A DNA stretch of 55,996 nt from CBDHDN01 sp965261585 (GCA_965261585.1 CBDHDN010000030.1:1-55996), one strand, 5' to 3'. Counted from the first letter of the stretch, positions 1-9,695 are shown. A program made the numbers and translations. Notes: a model not told the origin generated them from the sequence alone.

Positions 1-1192
1 AAGTCCTACGAGCTGGGGCGCGTGAGTTGCTGGCTCAAGCCGTGGAAGCTGAAGTTGCCGAGTTTCTGGAAGGTCATGCGACGCTGGTTGATGACCGGGG
101 CCGCCGCCGGATTGTACGCAATGGCCACTTGCCGGAACGGCTGATACAGACCGGGATCGGCCCGGTGGACGTGCGTCAGCCGCGTGTCCGGGATCGGAGA
201 GCCGGCGAGGGTGCCGGCGCCATCCGGTTCACGTCGGCGATCCTGCCGCGCTATCTGCGCCGCACCAAGAGCCTGGAGGATTTGCTGCCGTGGCTATACT
301 TGAGGGGCATCTCCAGCGGCGATTTCTCGGAAGCGTTGGCGGCGTTGCTGGGGGCACAGGCCCCGGGTCTGTCGGCCTCCACGATCGGGCGACTGAAGGA
401 AGTTTGGCAAGACGAGATGGAGCGCTGGCAACGGCGTGATTTATCGGCCAAGCGCTACGTCTACTTCTGGGTCGACGGCATCTATTTTGGCGCCCGCCTG
501 GAAGAGGAGAAGCAATGCATCCTGGTTATCATCGGCGCCACGGATCACGGAACCAAGGAGTTGATCGCCATCACCGACGGCTACCGCGAGAGCGAACAAT
601 CCTGGCGCGAGGTGCTGCTCGATCTCAAGCGGCGTGGTCTCGGCATCGGCCCGGAACTGGTGACCGGCGATGGCGCGCTCGGCTTCTGGAAGGCGCTCCG
701 CCAAGTCTACGGGGCCGCCCGCGAGCAGCGCTGCTGGGTGCATAAGACGGGCAATATCTTGAACAAGCTACCCAAGGGTCGGCAGAACAAGGCCAAGGGT
801 CACTTGCAGGATATCTGGATGGCCGAAACCAGGAAGGACGCGGAGACCGCCTTCGACTTCTTCCTGGAAGCCTACGGACCGAAGTACGAAAAGGCCACGG
901 CCTGCCTGGCCAAGGACCGGGACGCCTTGCTGAGCTTCTACGACTTCCCGCCGAGCATTGGAAGCATGTGCGGACGACGAACCCCATCGAGAGCACCTTC
1001 GCCACGGTTCGCCTTCGCACCTATCGGACCAAGGGTTGCCTGTCACGCAAGACGGCGATGGCCATGGTCTTCAAGCTTTGCCAGGGGGCCAGCAAGAAAT
1101 GGCGGAGGCTCAATGGATCAGATCAGTTCGCCGAGATCATTCGAGGCGTCAAATTCGTGAATGGAGAACGCCAGGATCGCGCCGCCGCATGA
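1..1192 (+). pseudogene. IS256-family transposase, 5' cut by window edge, frameshifted
   Basis: DDE transposase of the IS256 (MULE-like) family. It enters the window already in frame and shows the first catalytic aspartate in FWVDGIYF and the second in VTGDGALG. At about 948-951 the sequence has CCC where copy 2 has CCCC, which shifts the frame. Downstream the correct frame resumes with NPIESTFATVRLRTYRTKG, carrying the catalytic glutamate, and runs to TGA at 1190-1192. As written the protein loses its catalytic Glu and C-terminal helices, so this copy should be inactive unless the missing base is a sequencing error. Confidence 0.9.
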
Positions 1193-1223
1193 CAAACCCA
1201 TACACAACTTTTGACAATAGCTC
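1..1223 (+). mobile_element. IS256-family element, copy 1 (left end outside window)
   Basis: These bases recur almost base for base at 19430-20652, where the full element extends a further 163 bases to the left. The right terminal inverted repeat ends at 1223 (gacaatagctc). Directly after it come 43 bases that are the reverse complement of the left tip of the IS1380-type element at 20997. This IS256 copy therefore landed inside an older IS1380 copy. The two IS256 copies differ by a few substitutions and two single-base indels. Confidence 0.93.
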
Positions 1224-1270
1224 ACTGGCTCTCGGCCACCACCAATCCCGCTGTGAGAAATCCGGGCTAG
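1224..1270 (-). mobile_element. IS1380-type end remnant
   Basis: Bases 1224-1266 are the reverse complement of 20997-21039, the left terminal region of the IS1380-type element there. They are followed by CTAG (1267-1270), as at the other ends of that element. The rest of this older element would lie beyond the left window edge, on the far side of the IS256 copy. Confidence 0.8.
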
Positions 1271-1383
1271 AACGAACAACATTCTCATATCGGCTCTCCC
1301 TCTTTGCTTGCATAGGTTGCGACCCCCGGCCGGAACTCTAGACCGAAGTCCCGGTGCCGCGGAACGACAAACGGCGCCTCGCT

Positions 1384-2063
1384 TCAGATCAGCCCGAGCG
1401 ACTTGAGGCTGGCGTGGCCGGTGCGGCCGATGACGATGTGGTCGTGGACGGCGATGCCCAGCGGCTCGGCGGCCTCGATGACGGCACGGGTGACGGCGAC
1501 GTCGTCGTCGGACGGCGCCGGGTCGCCCGAGGGGTGGTTGTGCACCATGATGATCGCCGTGGCGTCGAGCTCCAGCGTGCGCTTGACGACCTCGCGCGGG
1601 TAGACCGGCGTGTGGTCGACGGTGCCGCGCTGTTGCACCTCGTCGGCGATCAGGCCGTTCTTGCGGTCGAGGAACAGCACGTGGAAACGCTCCGTCGTCT
1701 CGTGCGCCAGGCTGAGCCGGCAGTAGGTCAGTACCTGCTCCCAATTCGACAGCACGGGGCGGCCGATGATGTCCTCGCGGGCCTGGCGGATGCCGACCTC
1801 GCGCGCCACCTTTAGAGCGACGACGACCGCCTCGCCGACGCCCTTGACGGCCATCAGTTCGGCCGGCCTGGCCGACAGCGCGGCACCGAGCGTGCCGAAG
1901 CGGGCCAGCAGCGCCTTGGCGATGTGCGCGACTGCGCCTGGAACAGCAGCAGCTCCAGCAGCTCGTAGTCGGCCATCGCCGCGCCGCTGTCCTTGAGGAA
2001 GCGCGTCCGCAGGCGCGCCCTGTGGCCGGTCTTGTCGTCGGGTTTGTTACGCGGGCCGCTCAT
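1384..2063 (-). pseudogene. radC: RadC-family JAMM protein, frameshifted
   Basis: RadC/DUF2466 proteins have an N-terminal helix-hairpin-helix part and a C-terminal JAMM metalloprotease-like domain; their cellular role is still debated. The C-terminal domain is intact and shows the metal-binding motif HNHPSGDPAPSDDD. The N-terminal start (MSGPRNKPDDKTGHR, up to DYELLELLLF) is readable from 2063 in another frame. The two parts meet at about 1930-1945, where roughly 10 expected residues are missing and the frame changes. A short deletion therefore broke the gene. An internal Met at 1854 could still start the JAMM half alone. Confidence 0.85.
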
Positions 2064-2124
2064 AAGCCCGGCAATTACGCGGGATCGGCGGGACCCCCGT
2101 CAACCGGGGATGGCCCGAAGCGGC

Positions 2125-3075
2125 TCAGTAGGGCAGACGGACCGGCGTGTAGTCCAGGGGCTCGGGGCTTGGCCCTTCGACGACATGGTTGCGGGCACGC
2201 AGCATCTTCACGACGCTGTCGGGGCCGGCCATGTGGGCCGCGCCGACGACGATGAAGTAGGTGCCCGAGCCCTTCAGCATGGCTTCGATCTGCGGCACCC
2301 ATCGCGCGTTGCGGTCGTGCAGGAGCTCGCGGTTCCAGCCGCGCAGAAAGGCCTGGGCCGCCGCCCCGAGCCCGTCATACTCCAGCGCCTCGAAGGCGGC
2401 GATCGCCTCGAAATCCCCGGCATTCCAGGCGTTGATCAGGCGTTCGTCGGCGCGCTGATCGAAGCGCATCCGATCCAGGGTCTGGATGAGGATTTCGAGC
2501 TCGATCTCGAGCGACGCGCTGGGGTAGAGCAAATACTGCGTGTCGGCGACGGTCTCGAGATAGGCAAGGCGTTTCTTCGCCTTCTTGGCCCGATCGAAGA
2601 AAAAATTGTCGGCGCCTTGCGGCCCCCGCATGCCGATGTGATAGCCGAACGCGCCGCCGAGGATGCCGACCACGCGCAGCGGCCGATAGGGCTGGAGCAT
2701 GGCGACCGGGACGAGCGCGTCGTGGGCGACCTCCTTCAGCGTCTCCCGCTGTTCTTCCGTCAGCAGGTCCTGCAACGCCACGCCCGCCTCGTTGTAGAGG
2801 CCTTGGTCGTTGAAGGGTTCGTATTTGATGTCCCAGACGTCGTGTTCGAGGACCAGCGTGTCCGCCGACTCGAACGCCTGTTCGATGTCCTCGGTCAGCC
2901 ACCCGAGATCGTGTGGCAGCAGATGTATCGTGCCGAACAGATAGATCGTCGTGTCGGCATCGCGCATCGTCCACAGCGCCGGCGTCTGGGCCGCGGCGTC
3001 GCGCGCGGGAAGGACGGCGATGGCGAGGCAGGCCGCAAGAACGAGCATGGCGCGGGGGAGACGCAGAGCCATCAT
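2125..3075 (-). CDS. TraB/GumN family protein, secreted or lipid-anchored
   Basis: 316-residue member of the TraB/PrgY/GumN family (PF01963), a fold related to erythromycin-esterase-like and Tiki proteases. It has an N-terminal signal-type hydrophobic stretch (about residues 5-28, ending AAAQ). The family's first conserved block follows as LWTMRDADTTIYLFGTIHLL, with the GTIH motif, and a second block is FIVVGAAHMAG near the C-terminus. The spaced GxxH motifs are the presumed metal or active-site residues of the family. The substrate is unknown. It is a single intact gene between radC and map on the same strand. Confidence 0.85.
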   Translation of the reverse strand: MMALRLPRAMLVLAACLAIAVLPARDAAAQTPALWTMRDADTTIYLFGTIHLLPHDLGWLTEDIEQAFESADTLVLEHDVWDIKYEPFNDQGLYNEAGVALQDLLTEEQRETLKEVAHDALVPVAMLQPYRPLRVVGILGGAFGYHIGMRGPQGADNFFFDRAKKAKKRLAYLETVADTQYLLYPSASLEIELEILIQTLDRMRFDQRADERLINAWNAGDFEAIAAFEALEYDGLGAAAQAFLRGWNRELLHDRNARWVPQIEAMLKGSGTYFIVVGAAHMAGPDSVVKMLRARNHVVEGPSPEPLDYTPVRLPY

Positions 3076-3185
3076 CGTGCGGCCTCCTTCCTGGAGCGGA
3101 CCCGACGCCCGAGAACGGGCGACCGGACCCCAGAATCACCAAAGAAGCCTGCGAAGCGGTTAGTTATAGATTGGGTTGTGCCTAT

Positions 3186-3206
3186 CTGCCGGGGTTCGGC
3201 CGGCAG
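3186..3206 (-). terminator. possible terminator hairpin after map
   Basis: Seven-base-pair perfect stem (ctgccgg / ccggcag) with a 7-base loop, 13 bases past the map stop codon. No clear T-run follows on the minus strand, so this could be only a transcript-end stabiliser. Confidence 0.35.
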
Positions 3207-3218
3207 CGCCGCGCGATA

Positions 3219-4040
3219 CTAGTTGTACGGTGGCCGTTCCCAGCCCTTTGGCGACAGGGTAAAGACTTCGTAGCCGTCGGCGGTGACGCCGATCGAATGC
3301 TCGAACTGGGCCGACAGCGAGCGATCCTTGGTCACGGCCGTCCAACCATCGCCGAGGATCTTCACGTCGGCGCGGCCGACGTTAACCATGGGCTCGATCG
3401 TGAAGAACATACCTTCGCGCAGGGTCGTGCCGGTGCCGGCACGGCCGAAATGCAGGATGCTGGGCACGTCGTGAAAGATGCGGCCGAGGCCGTGGCCACA
3501 GAAATCGCGCACGACGGAGAAGCGCTCGGCCTCGACGATCGTCTGAATGGCATGGCCGATGTCGCCCAGGGTGGCGCCCGGCCGAACGGCGCGGATGCCC
3601 TCCCACATCGCCTCGAACGTCACGTCGACGAGGCGCTGGCCGAGCCGCCGGACGTCGCCGACCAGGAACATGCGGCTCGTATCGCCATGCCAGCCGTCGA
3701 GGATGACCGTGACGTCGATGTTGACGATGTCGCCGCTGGCGAGCCGCTTGTCGCCGGGGATGCCGTGGCACACGACATGATTGACCGACGTGCAGATCGA
3801 TTTAGGGAAGCCGCGGTAGTTGAGCGGCGCCGGCACGGCATCGTGTTCGACAATGAACTCGTGACATAGCCGGTCGAGCTCGACCGTCGTGACGCCGGGC
3901 TCGACGTGGGGCGTGATAAAGTCCAGCGCCTCGGCGGCCAGCCGCCCGGCCGCGCGCATGGCGGCAGAGTCGTTCGGCGTGTGGATCTTGATCTGCCGCG
4001 GCTCGCGGTCCCAGCCCGCGGCGAAGTTGTTAGAGGTCAT
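3219..4040 (-). CDS. map: Methionine aminopeptidase type I
   Basis: Removes the initiator methionine from nascent proteins in the cytoplasm. It is 273 residues, normal for the bacterial type I enzyme. All five dimetal ligands sit in their usual motifs: the catalytic His in VNHVVCHGIPG, Asp in VNIDVT, Asp in GDTSRMF, His in CGHGLGRIFH, Glu in FTIEPMV and Glu in QFEHSIG. The start is placed at ATG 4038-4040 (MTSNNFAAG), since upstream in-frame residues look non-coding. It lies 38 bases downstream of sfsA on the same strand and is probably cotranscribed with it. Confidence 0.95.
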   Translation of the reverse strand: MTSNNFAAGWDREPRQIKIHTPNDSAAMRAAGRLAAEALDFITPHVEPGVTTVELDRLCHEFIVEHDAVPAPLNYRGFPKSICTSVNHVVCHGIPGDKRLASGDIVNIDVTVILDGWHGDTSRMFLVGDVRRLGQRLVDVTFEAMWEGIRAVRPGATLGDIGHAIQTIVEAERFSVVRDFCGHGLGRIFHDVPSILHFGRAGTGTTLREGMFFTIEPMVNVGRADVKILGDGWTAVTKDRSLSAQFEHSIGVTADGYEVFTLSPKGWERPPYN

Positions 4041-4078
4041 GCACTCGTCGTCTCTCGATCGCCCGGCGGATTCAACCG

Positions 4079-4777
4079 CTAGCCACGGATCGGCAGCGGG
4101 TGCGCGATGTCGATCCCGGCCACCGTGACGGCGCAAGAATAACACAGCTCCTCGACGCCCGCAGCACGGGCGGCGTCGCGCGCCGCGGCAAAGCCGGGGT
4201 CGAGGTCGGCGGCCAGCCGGAAATGGTCGCAATCCGGGCGTTGCACGACGTAGATGACGACGGCGCGGGCCCCGGCGGCGACCATTGCGCTCAGCTCCGC
4301 CATGTGCTTGGCGCCGCGCTTGGTGACGCAGTCCGGGAACTCGGCCGTGGTGCCGGTGCGCTTGAGATGCACGTTCTTGACCTCGACATAGCAGTCCGGG
4401 CCGGCGCCCTCGAGCCGCAGGTCGACGCGGGAGTTCTCGCCATAGGGCACCTCGCGCCGCGTCGTCGCATAGCCGCGCAGCGGGCCGATAGTGCCGGCGG
4501 CGATCGCCTCCGCCACCAGCCGGTTCGGCAGCAACGTGTTGATGCCGACGAGGCCGGTCGCGACCCGCACGAGCTCCCAGCCGAACGGCAGCTTGCGCTT
4601 TGGGTTGCGGGCCGGCGACAGCCAGACCTCGGCGTCGGGATCGGCGAGGCCGGTCATGGCCCCCGGATTGGGGCAGTGCACCGTCGTCGTGGTGCCATCG
4701 GCCAGCACGACGTCGGCGAGGAAACGCTTGTAGCGGCGGATCAGCCGGGCGGGCTGCAGCGGGTCGGGAAATCGCAT
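4079..4777 (-). CDS. sfsA: SfsA family protein (sugar fermentation stimulation homologue)
   Basis: 232-residue SfsA homologue (PF03749). Characteristic blocks are visible: RYKRFLADV, TVHCPNPGAMTGL, NTLLPNRLVAEAI, the nuclease-fold-like SRVDLRLEG and CYVEVKNVHLKR, then FPDCVTKRGAKHM. SfsA was named for an effect on maltose metabolism in E. coli. The family has a PD-(D/E)XK-like core and its biochemical role is not settled. It is followed by map, an arrangement common in Alphaproteobacteria. Its start codon lies 11 bases from the edge of IS630-type element A, which now separates it from the ABC transporter genes upstream. Confidence 0.93.
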   Translation of the reverse strand: MRFPDPLQPARLIRRYKRFLADVVLADGTTTTVHCPNPGAMTGLADPDAEVWLSPARNPKRKLPFGWELVRVATGLVGINTLLPNRLVAEAIAAGTIGPLRGYATTRREVPYGENSRVDLRLEGAGPDCYVEVKNVHLKRTGTTAEFPDCVTKRGAKHMAELSAMVAAGARAVVIYVVQRPDCDHFRLAADLDPGFAAARDAARAAGVEELCYSCAVTVAGIDIAHPLPIRG

Positions 4778-4790
4778 GGCGGGGTGTCTA

Positions 4791-6064
4791 GTTCAGCGTT
4801 TCCAAGGATCGAATCATATCAGGCGACCTCGTTTAGTTTGTAGGACCAGGTGTGGACGACGGGATGTCGGTTGATGTCGTCGATGGCGGCGATGATGCGG
4901 TCCTTGAGTTCCTGCTTGGAGGCGACGCGGATGTGCCGGAGCACCGAGCGAGCGAGCTTGGAGAAGAAGCCCTCGATGAGGTTGAGCCAGGAGCCGTGCT
5001 TGGGAGTGAAGACGAAACTGAAGCGGCCCTCTCGCTGGTCGGCGAGCCAGCCTCGGGTTTCCTTGGAGATATGCGCGGAGTGATTGTCGAGGATCAGCGT
5101 GATCGCGGTGCTCGGTGGATAGGCCGCGTCGAGGCGTTTGAGAAACGCGACGAACTCGCGCGAGCGATGGCGATCCTCGACGCTGGCGTGAACCTTGCCG
5201 GTCAGCAGATCGATGCCGGCGAGCAGGCTGATCGTCCCGTGGCGGACATATTCGTGATCGCGCCCGAAGCCGGCATGGCGACCGGGCGCAGGCGGCAGGT
5301 CGGGCGCCGTCGTCCCGATCGCCTGCATGCCCGGCTTCTCGTCGTAGGAGATGATCGCCACCGCCTCGATCGGCGCCTGCGGGTTCGCCGCGGCGGCTCG
5401 CTTGAGCATTTCGACCTCGCGGTAGACACACAACACCTCGGCCATCTTCTGCTCGAACTCGGGGTCACGGCGCTCCAGGTAGTAGCGCACCTTGTGCGGC
5501 TTCACCGCGTGCTGGTCGAGCAGCTTGCACACAGTGCCCTGGGCCAGTTTGGCAAGACACCCATGGCCTGCCGCCGGGCCGTGGGAGCGCGCATGCCGCG
5601 CCAGCAGCCGCGTCGTCCACAGCTCATGCGGATAACCCAAGTCCTTCGCCTTGCGGCAGGCCAGATCGACCAGCCAGGCGCGCGCCGCCTCGGTGATCCG
5701 CGGCTCGCGTCCCGGCCGCGGACTGTCCGCCAAGGCCGCCATCAACCCATGGCGCAGCGCTCGCTCGACGCAGCGCTGCACCGTCTGATGGTGAACGCCC
5801 AGCGCCCGGCCAACCGCGAAGTACGACGCATCATCGCGATAGCGCAGCAGCATGCGCGCCCGCGTCACCCGGCACGCCGCTTCCGTGCGCGACCGGGCGA
5901 TCGCCCGAAGCTGCTCAACCTCTTCTTCCGTCATCCGCAAATCAACCGACCGCCGAGGCGCCGCCATGACATGTCTCCCTGCCAATACACGCCTTCACCC
6001 TACCAAATCTGGTAGGCAGTCAGGAACCCCACACAAAATGATCCGTTTCATGGAATCGATGTAC
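4791..6064 (-). mobile_element. IS630-type element A
   Basis: 1274-bp element flanked by TA on both sides (4789-4790 and 6065-6066). Its terminal inverted repeats match at about 22 of 29 positions when the flanking CTAG is included (ctagttcagcgtttcc at left, ctagtacatcgattcc reading inward from right). Removing it restores CTAG with the TAG stop of the adjacent ABC ATPase gene, so it landed on that stop codon without changing it. It separates sfsA-map from the dipeptide transporter operon. Confidence 0.9.
4819..5967 (-). CDS. IS630-family transposase (element A)
   Basis: Single-ORF Tc1/mariner-like DDE transposase of 382 residues. An N-terminal helix-turn-helix (GRALGVHHQTVQRCVERAL) precedes the catalytic domain, with Asp in IISYDEKPG, Asp in LILDNHSAH and Glu in SWLNLIEGFFSK. 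The ATG at 5965-5967 is chosen because GGGAGA lies about 9 bases upstream; a TTG at 5983-5985 is the alternative. The frame is intact. Confidence 0.93.
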   Translation of the reverse strand: MAAPRRSVDLRMTEEEVEQLRAIARSRTEAACRVTRARMLLRYRDDASYFAVGRALGVHHQTVQRCVERALRHGLMAALADSPRPGREPRITEAARAWLVDLACRKAKDLGYPHELWTTRLLARHARSHGPAAGHGCLAKLAQGTVCKLLDQHAVKPHKVRYYLERRDPEFEQKMAEVLCVYREVEMLKRAAAANPQAPIEAVAIISYDEKPGMQAIGTTAPDLPPAPGRHAGFGRDHEYVRHGTISLLAGIDLLTGKVHASVEDRHRSREFVAFLKRLDAAYPPSTAITLILDNHSAHISKETRGWLADQREGRFSFVFTPKHGSWLNLIEGFFSKLARSVLRHIRVASKQELKDRIIAAIDDINRHPVVHTWSYKLNEVA

Positions 6065-6832
6065 TAGTCGTTCTCCGGCGTGGCGGCGTAGCCCTGGCTG
6101 GCGACAAGCAGGTCGCGGGTATAAGGGTCGGCCGGCGCGTTGTCGCGCATGGCGCCGGCGTCCAGGGTCTCGACGATCTTGCCCTCCTTCATCACCGCGA
6201 TGCGATCGCACATGTGGGCGATCACGGCGAGGTCGTGGCTGACCAGCAGATAGGTCAGGCCACGCCGGGCGCGCAGGTCGCTCAAGAGGTTCAACACCTC
6301 GGCCTGCACCGAGACGTCGAGCGCCGACGTTGGCTCGTCGAGCAGCAGGATTCGTGGCTCCAGCATCAGGGCGCGGGCGATGGCGACGCGCTGGCGTTGC
6401 CCGCCCGAGAGTTGGTGCGGATAGCGGAAGCGGAAGTCGGAGCCGAGGCCGACCTGGTCGAGCGCCTGCTCGATGCGCTCCTCGATGCCGTCGAAGCGAT
6501 GCAGGACCAGCGGCTCGGAGAGGGTCCGGTCTACCGTGTGGCGCGGGTGGAGCGAGGCGTAGGGGTCCTGAAAGACCATCTGCACAGTGCGCAGGAACCG
6601 GGCGTCACGTTTGCCGCCGAGCGCTCGGCCCTCGACCTCGATCCGACCGGTCCAGTCGGGCACCAGCCCGGCGATGACCCGCAGGATCGTCGATTTGCCG
6701 GAGCCGGATTCGCCGACCAGCCCGAAGGCCGCGCCCTCGCGCGCGGAACGCGGCGTTGCTGACGGCGACGGTGCCCTTGAACGCGACCGTCAGCCCCTCG
6801 ACCACGATCGCGTCAGAGGTATCCGTCGACAC
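6064..6832 (-). pseudogene. Dipeptide/oligopeptide ABC ATPase (DppF-type), frameshifted
   Basis: Second ATPase of a peptide-type ABC importer. The intact part shows VFQDPYASLHPRHT, the signature LSGGQRQRVAIARAL, Walker B RILLLDEPTSALD and the H-loop LLVSHDLAV. The N-terminus (GTG 6830-6832, MSTDTSDAIVVEG) is in another frame. A one-base shift at about 6735-6745 falls just before the Walker A loop (GLVGESGSGKST), so the ATP-binding site is lost from the predicted product. It overlaps the preceding ATPase gene by 20 bases. Its TAG stop coincides with the insertion site of IS630-type element A. Confidence 0.87.
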
Positions 6833-7673
6833 TCGGCGTCTCCGTCCAGATCGGGTCGCGTGTCAGCGCCTCCAGCGCATGTTTCGGCTCGTCGAGCCGC
6901 GGCATCGCGTTAAGCAGCCCCTTGGTGTAGGGATGGCGCGCCTCGTGCAGCCGGTTCGCGGCGCAGGTCTCGACGATCCGACCGGCATACATGATCAGGA
7001 TCCGATCGCAGAACGTGGCGACCAGGTTGAGGTCGTGGCTGATGAAGATCAGTCCCATGCCGCGCTCGCGCACCAGCCGGTCCATGATGCGCAGCACGCT
7101 CATCCGCACGGTCACGTCGAGCGCCGAGGTCGGCTCGTCGGCGATCAGAAGATCGGGCGAAGGCGCCAGCATCATCGCGATCATGATGCGCTGGCCCATG
7201 CCGCCGGAAACCTCGTGCGCGTAGAGGTCGCGCACCCGTTCGGGCTCGCGAATCCGCACCGCCTCGAGCATCTCCAGCGTCTTCGCCTGCGCTTCGCGCC
7301 GGGAAGAGCCGGTGTGCAGGCGATAGGCTTCCTCGATCTGCCGGCCCACGGTCATCACCGGGTTGAGCGAGAACTTCGGGTCCTGCATGACCAGGGAGAT
7401 ACGCTGGCCGCGGATCGCCCGCATCTGCCGCTCGGAAAGCGTCATCAAATCGGTGCCGTCGAGGGCGATCCGCCGCGCCGTCGCCTCGCCGGGCGGGCGC
7501 ACAAGGCGCAGGATCGCGCGGCCCGTCATCGACTTGCCGGAGCCGGACTCGCCGACGATGCCGATCCGTTCGCGCCCGACCGAGAAGGAGATCCCGCGCA
7601 CTGCCTCGACGACGCCGCCGCTGCGCGTGGCGAACCGGACCCACAAATCCTCCACCCGCAGCAGCTCGCTCAT
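6813..7673 (-). CDS. Dipeptide/oligopeptide ABC ATPase (DppD-type)
   Basis: 286-residue nucleotide-binding subunit that couples ATP hydrolysis to peptide-type uptake at the inner membrane. Walker A is GIVGESGSGKSMTG, the Q-loop is SLVMQDPKFSLNP, the signature is VSGGMGQRIMIAMML, Walker B is LLIADEPTSALD and the H-loop is FISHDLNLV. The conserved RHPYTKGLL tail block of peptide transporters is present, although the Cys-rich C-terminal motif of longer DppD proteins is absent. The start ATG overlaps the stop of the permease gene by four bases (ATGA), typical of translational coupling. Confidence 0.93.
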   Translation of the reverse strand: MSELLRVEDLWVRFATRSGGVVEAVRGISFSVGRERIGIVGESGSGKSMTGRAILRLVRPPGEATARRIALDGTDLMTLSERQMRAIRGQRISLVMQDPKFSLNPVMTVGRQIEEAYRLHTGSSRREAQAKTLEMLEAVRIREPERVRDLYAHEVSGGMGQRIMIAMMLAPSPDLLIADEPTSALDVTVRMSVLRIMDRLVRERGMGLIFISHDLNLVATFCDRILIMYAGRIVETCAANRLHEARHPYTKGLLNAMPRLDEPKHALEALTRDPIWTETPSVDGYL

Positions 7674-8620
7674 GCGGCCTGCCGCTTGGGGTCCAGCACG
7701 TCGCGCAGGCCGTCGCCCAGCAGGTTGAAGCCCAGCGAGACGATGAAAATGGCCAAGCCCGGCATCGTCCCGACCCACCACTGGCCAAGTATGAATTTGC
7801 GTCCCGACGAGATCATCGCCCCCCATTCGGGCAGTGGCGGCTGCGCGCCGAGGCCGAGGAAGCCGAGCCCCGCCGCCGTCAGGATTACGCCGGCCATGTC
7901 CAGCGTCACCCGGATGATGATCGAGGACAGGCACAAGGGCCAGATGTGGCCGACGATGATGCGCATGGGCCCGGCCCCCTGCAGCTGGATCGCGGCGATG
8001 TAATTGGCCTTGCGGATCATCAGCGTCTCGGCCCGGGCGATCCGGGCGTAGGGCGGCCAGGCGGTCAGCGTGATCGCCAGGATGGCGTTCTCGATCCCGG
8101 CGCCCAGCGCGGCGACGAAGGCCAGCGCCAGCACCAGCCGCGGGAACGCGAGGAAGACGTCGGTGATCCGCATCAGCACGACGTCCGCCCAGCCGCCCAG
8201 ATAGCCCGCCGCGGTGCCGACCAGCAGCCCGATCACCGGCGCCGTTGCCGCCACCAGCACGACGATCAGCAGCGTCACCGAGGCGCCGTGCACGATCCTG
8301 CTGTAGATGTCGCGGCCGAGCTCGTCGGAGCCGAGCCAATAGCCATCCTCACCCGGCGCGGTCAGCCGCGCGCCAAGATCCTGGGCATAGGGGTCGTGGG
8401 TCGCCAGCAACGGCGCAAAGGCCGACATCGCCACCAGCACGACGATGATCAGAAACCCCACCATCGCCAGCCGGTTCGCCTGGAAGGTGCGCCAGCCGAG
8501 ATACAGCTGCGAAAGCCGCGCCTGCCGCCGCGAGCGCGGCGTGTCCGACATCAACCACGCGCGCCAGTCCCCGGGGGGTGCGGGGGACTGTGCGGGCGAT
8601 TGCTCCGCCGGCTCCGACAT
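7670..8620 (-). CDS. Dipeptide-type ABC permease (DppC-type)
   Basis: 316-residue inner-membrane permease. It has a hydrophilic Pro-rich N-terminus, a first membrane helix at about residues 52-75 (MVGFLIIVVLVAMSAFAPL), the DppC-type periplasmic block (HDPYAQDLGARL and LGSDELGRDIYSRIVHG), then five more hydrophobic segments. The EAA-type loop that docks the ATPase reads ARAETLMIRKANYIAAIQL followed by IVGHIWPLC. The frame is intact. It sits between the DppB-type gene (4-base gap) and the DppD-type gene (4-base overlap). Confidence 0.93.
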   Translation of the reverse strand: MSEPAEQSPAQSPAPPGDWRAWLMSDTPRSRRQARLSQLYLGWRTFQANRLAMVGFLIIVVLVAMSAFAPLLATHDPYAQDLGARLTAPGEDGYWLGSDELGRDIYSRIVHGASVTLLIVVLVAATAPVIGLLVGTAAGYLGGWADVVLMRITDVFLAFPRLVLALAFVAALGAGIENAILAITLTAWPPYARIARAETLMIRKANYIAAIQLQGAGPMRIIVGHIWPLCLSSIIIRVTLDMAGVILTAAGLGFLGLGAQPPLPEWGAMISSGRKFILGQWWVGTMPGLAIFIVSLGFNLLGDGLRDVLDPKRQAA

Positions 8621-8624
8621 GCCG

Positions 8625-9695
8625 CTAGGCCCGCGCCCTGGGATCGACCAGGCGGTAGAGCACGTCCGAGAGCATGTTCAGCCCGACGAATGTGAGCCCG
8701 ACCACCACGATCCCACCCAGGACCGCGTTCATATCGGCGCTCAACAGGGCGATCGTGATGTATTGCCCGAGCCCCGGCCAGGCGAAGATGGTCTCGGTCA
8801 GCACCGAGCCCTCCAGCAGGTTGGCGTAGGACAGCGCGATCACCGTGATCAGCGGGATCAACACGTTGCCGAGCGCGTGCCGCCAGATCACCGCCGCCTC
8901 GCCAAGACCCTTCACCCGTGCGGTGACGATGTATTCCTTGCCCAGCTCCTCGATCATGAAGGAGCGCGTCATGCGGCTGACATAGGCGAGCGAGAAGTAC
9001 CCCAGGGTCAGCCCCGGCAGCGTGATGTGGCTGACGGCGTTGCGGAAGATCGTCCAATCCCGCGCCAGCGCGCTGTCGATCAGGATCATCCCGGTCACAG
9101 TTGGGATTATGTCCTGGTAGAGGATGTCGAGCCGCCCCGGCCCGCCAACCCAGCCGAGCTGACCGTAGAAGACGATCAGCCCGACCAGTGCGATCCAGAA
9201 AATGGGCATCGAGTAACCGAAGAGCCCGACCAGTCGGATGATGTGGTTGGCCCAGCGGCCCTGATACACGGCCGCGAAGACCCCCATGGGCACGCCGGCG
9301 ACGACGCCGATCAGCACGCCGATCGTGGCGAGCTCCAGCGTCGCCGGAAAGACCCGGATGATGTCCTGGGACACCGGCCGGGCGGTCAGCGTCGACATGC
9401 CGAAATCGCCGCTGAGCACGTCGCGAAGAAACAAGCCGAATTGGACGAGGATGGGTTTGTCGAGGCCCATCTCGTCGAAGACGCGCTGGTAGATCTCGGC
9501 GCTCGCCCGCTCGCCCACCACCGCCAGCACCGGATCGATAGGCATCACCCGCCCGATGACGAAGGTCACGAACAGCAGCCCGATCATGGTGATCAGGATC
9601 GAGACGGCGGCGCCGGTGAGCCCGGCGCCCCGCCGGCCGAGCGGCGCAAGAAACCTGCGCCGCCCGGTCGCCGTGGCAGAGGTGGCGTCGGCCAC
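8625..9695 (-). CDS. Dipeptide-type ABC permease (DppB-type)
   Basis: 356-residue permease. An N-terminal helix (AAVSILITMIGLLFVTFVIG) is followed by the DppB periplasmic block with LVQFGLFLRDVLSGDFG and by several membrane helices. The EAA loop is EYIVTARVKGLGEAAVIWRHA. The last helices end in LSDVLYRLVDPRARA. The start is GTG 9693-9695, directly after the TAG stop of the binding-protein gene, so translation probably continues by re-initiation. The frame is intact although the binding protein and one ATPase of the same operon are damaged. Confidence 0.92.
   Translation of the reverse strand: MADATSATATGRRRFLAPLGRRGAGLTGAAVSILITMIGLLFVTFVIGRVMPIDPVLAVVGERASAEIYQRVFDEMGLDKPILVQFGLFLRDVLSGDFGMSTLTARPVSQDIIRVFPATLELATIGVLIGVVAGVPMGVFAAVYQGRWANHIIRLVGLFGYSMPIFWIALVGLIVFYGQLGWVGGPGRLDILYQDIIPTVTGMILIDSALARDWTIFRNAVSHITLPGLTLGYFSLAYVSRMTRSFMIEELGKEYIVTARVKGLGEAAVIWRHALGNVLIPLITVIALSYANLLEGSVLTETIFAWPGLGQYITIALLSADMNAVLGGIVVVGLTFVGLNMLSDVLYRLVDPRARA

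Noticed and set aside
1269..1383. gaacgaacaac as a possible LexA half-site near radC
   Set aside because: The spacing does not fit GTTC-N7-GTTC and it lies downstream of radC, not at its promoter.
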